From: Cyanobacteria bacterium FACHB-DQ100
Lineage (GTDB): Bacteria; Cyanobacteriota; Cyanobacteriia; Leptolyngbyales; Leptolyngbyaceae
Reading direction: 5' to 3'
Length of the DNA: 64,000 nt
Assembly: GCA_014695195.1 (NCBI GenBank)
Contig: JACJNW010000041.1
Span: forward strand, 145,873 to 209,872
Part shown: positions 63,757 to 64,000 of the stretch, in pieces
Numbering within the stretch: position 1 is the first letter of the stretch
How the letters are laid out: each line of letters begins with the position of its first letter
Notes under the pieces: generated by a model
The model's database searches: none
The model's input: only the letters and a program-made list of their open reading frames with translations
What the model was told of the DNA's origin: nothing
Made by a program: the position numbers and the translations under genes

Positions 63757-63770
63757 GCCAAATTTGATCC
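63754..63770 (+). repeat. Subterminal repeat, right end
   Basis: TGAGCCAAATTTGATCC, one mismatch from 38917-38933. It starts just at the integrase stop. A further AGCCAAA lies at 63824-63830. Confidence 0.5.
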
Positions 63771-63854
63771 GTTTCAGCAGCGATCATTGGGAACATTTCG
63801 AGACAATTTAGTACATTTGCTCAAGCCAAAAAGCTTGATTCTATTAAGATTTCA

Positions 63855-63885
63855 GCCTGTATCGTACTGGTACAGGCGTTTTTTT
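63855..63885 (+). terminator. Terminator after integrase
   Basis: GCCTGTA (63855-63861) / TACAGGC (63871-63877) followed by GTTTTTTT. A standard rho-independent terminator right before attR. Confidence 0.92.
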
Positions 63886-63887
63886 AG

Positions 63888-63935
63888 TCGGACTCTTAAT
63901 CCGCTGGTTCTGGGTTCGAGCCCCAGGTCATCCAT
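63888..63935 (+). repeat. attR core, 48-bp direct repeat of tRNA-Lys 3' half
   Basis: Exact copy of 38843-38890, lacking the tRNA 5' half, so not a functional tRNA. Marks the right limit of the element; chromosomal sequence resumes at 63936. Confidence 0.96.
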
Positions 63936-64000
63936 CTGTGAATTGAGATTTGCTGACACTCACAAGCGCTCGACCAAGTTTGCTACTACTGCAATAAACT

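Larger units (their letters stand above)
38843..63935. mobile_element. 25-kb integrative element at tRNA-Lys
   Basis: Bounded by exact 48-bp direct repeats (38843-38890 and 63888-63935) taken from the 3' half of the tRNA-Lys gene. The right end carries a tyrosine integrase and an Xis-like gene. Between are cargo membrane proteins, phospholipase A2, terminase subunits, ParM/ParR-like genes, a membrane/ATPase operon and a primase-helicase. From one repeat end to the other the inserted DNA is about 25,045 bp. No relaxase, portal or capsid gene recognised. Proposed to be a satellite or plasmid-like element. Confidence 0.93.

Noticed and set aside
63888..63935. Second tRNA gene at the right end
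   Set aside because: Lacks the acceptor 5' strand and D arm; it is the attR copy only.
1..64000. CRISPR array or insertion sequence
   Set aside because: No regularly spaced 25-40-bp repeats and no transposase with flanking terminal repeats found.

Overview
The window reads as a filamentous-type or Leptolyngbya-like cyanobacterial chromosome. Evidence: very frequent GCGATCGC/CGATCG (HIP1-type) octamers, cyanobacterial families (DUF2555 beside coaBC, DUF4079, PRC-barrel/DUF2382, Uma2 nucleases, GH57 glycogen enzymes) and an NtcA-type promoter. I could run no database search; family names rest on recognised motifs and gene order.

Chromosomal part, 1-38.8 kb. A guanidine locus comes first: two divergent guanidine-I (ykkC) riboswitches flank an NtcA-type promoter. 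One reads left into a urea/guanidine-carboxylase-associated DUF1989 gene cut by the window edge, the other reads right into a three-gene ABC transporter. Next come birA, an nth-like glycosylase, ruvC, and a dispersed glycogen set (GH57, glgA, debranching-type glucosidase, GH57 branching enzyme) around pyk. Housekeeping genes follow (eda, cysK, purH, coaBC, fumC, bioA, cobK/cbiJ, cobL) with a MacAB-type efflux operon. A barnase-like RNase broken by one base in an A7 run sits just ahead of an intact barstar gene.

Integrated element, 38,843-63,935. The 3' 48 nt of a tRNA-Lys(CUU) gene are repeated exactly at 63,888-63,935, next to a tyrosine integrase and an excisionase-like gene, so about 25.0 kb has inserted at the tRNA. 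Left to right it holds: a cargo zone (frameshifted Pro/Ala-rich membrane protein, APC permease behind a structured leader, PsiE-like and other membrane proteins, secreted phospholipase A2); a terminase pair (TerS, TerL) with no portal, capsid, tail or lysis gene; a minus-strand operon of small unknown proteins, a membrane-anchored P-loop ATPase, a polytopic membrane protein and a ParM/ParR-like segregation pair; and a plus-strand replication/recombination module (three ribbon-helix-helix-like small proteins, a FinO-like protein, a 1278-aa primase-helicase, Xis-like, integrase).

The mix of plasmid-type segregation and replication, phage-type DNA packaging and tRNA integration, with no virion genes, suggests a phage satellite or an excising plasmid-like element that may use a helper phage's capsids. 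The most striking non-coding feature is a roughly 95-bp dyad array of TGACACG heptamers at 48,967-49,061.
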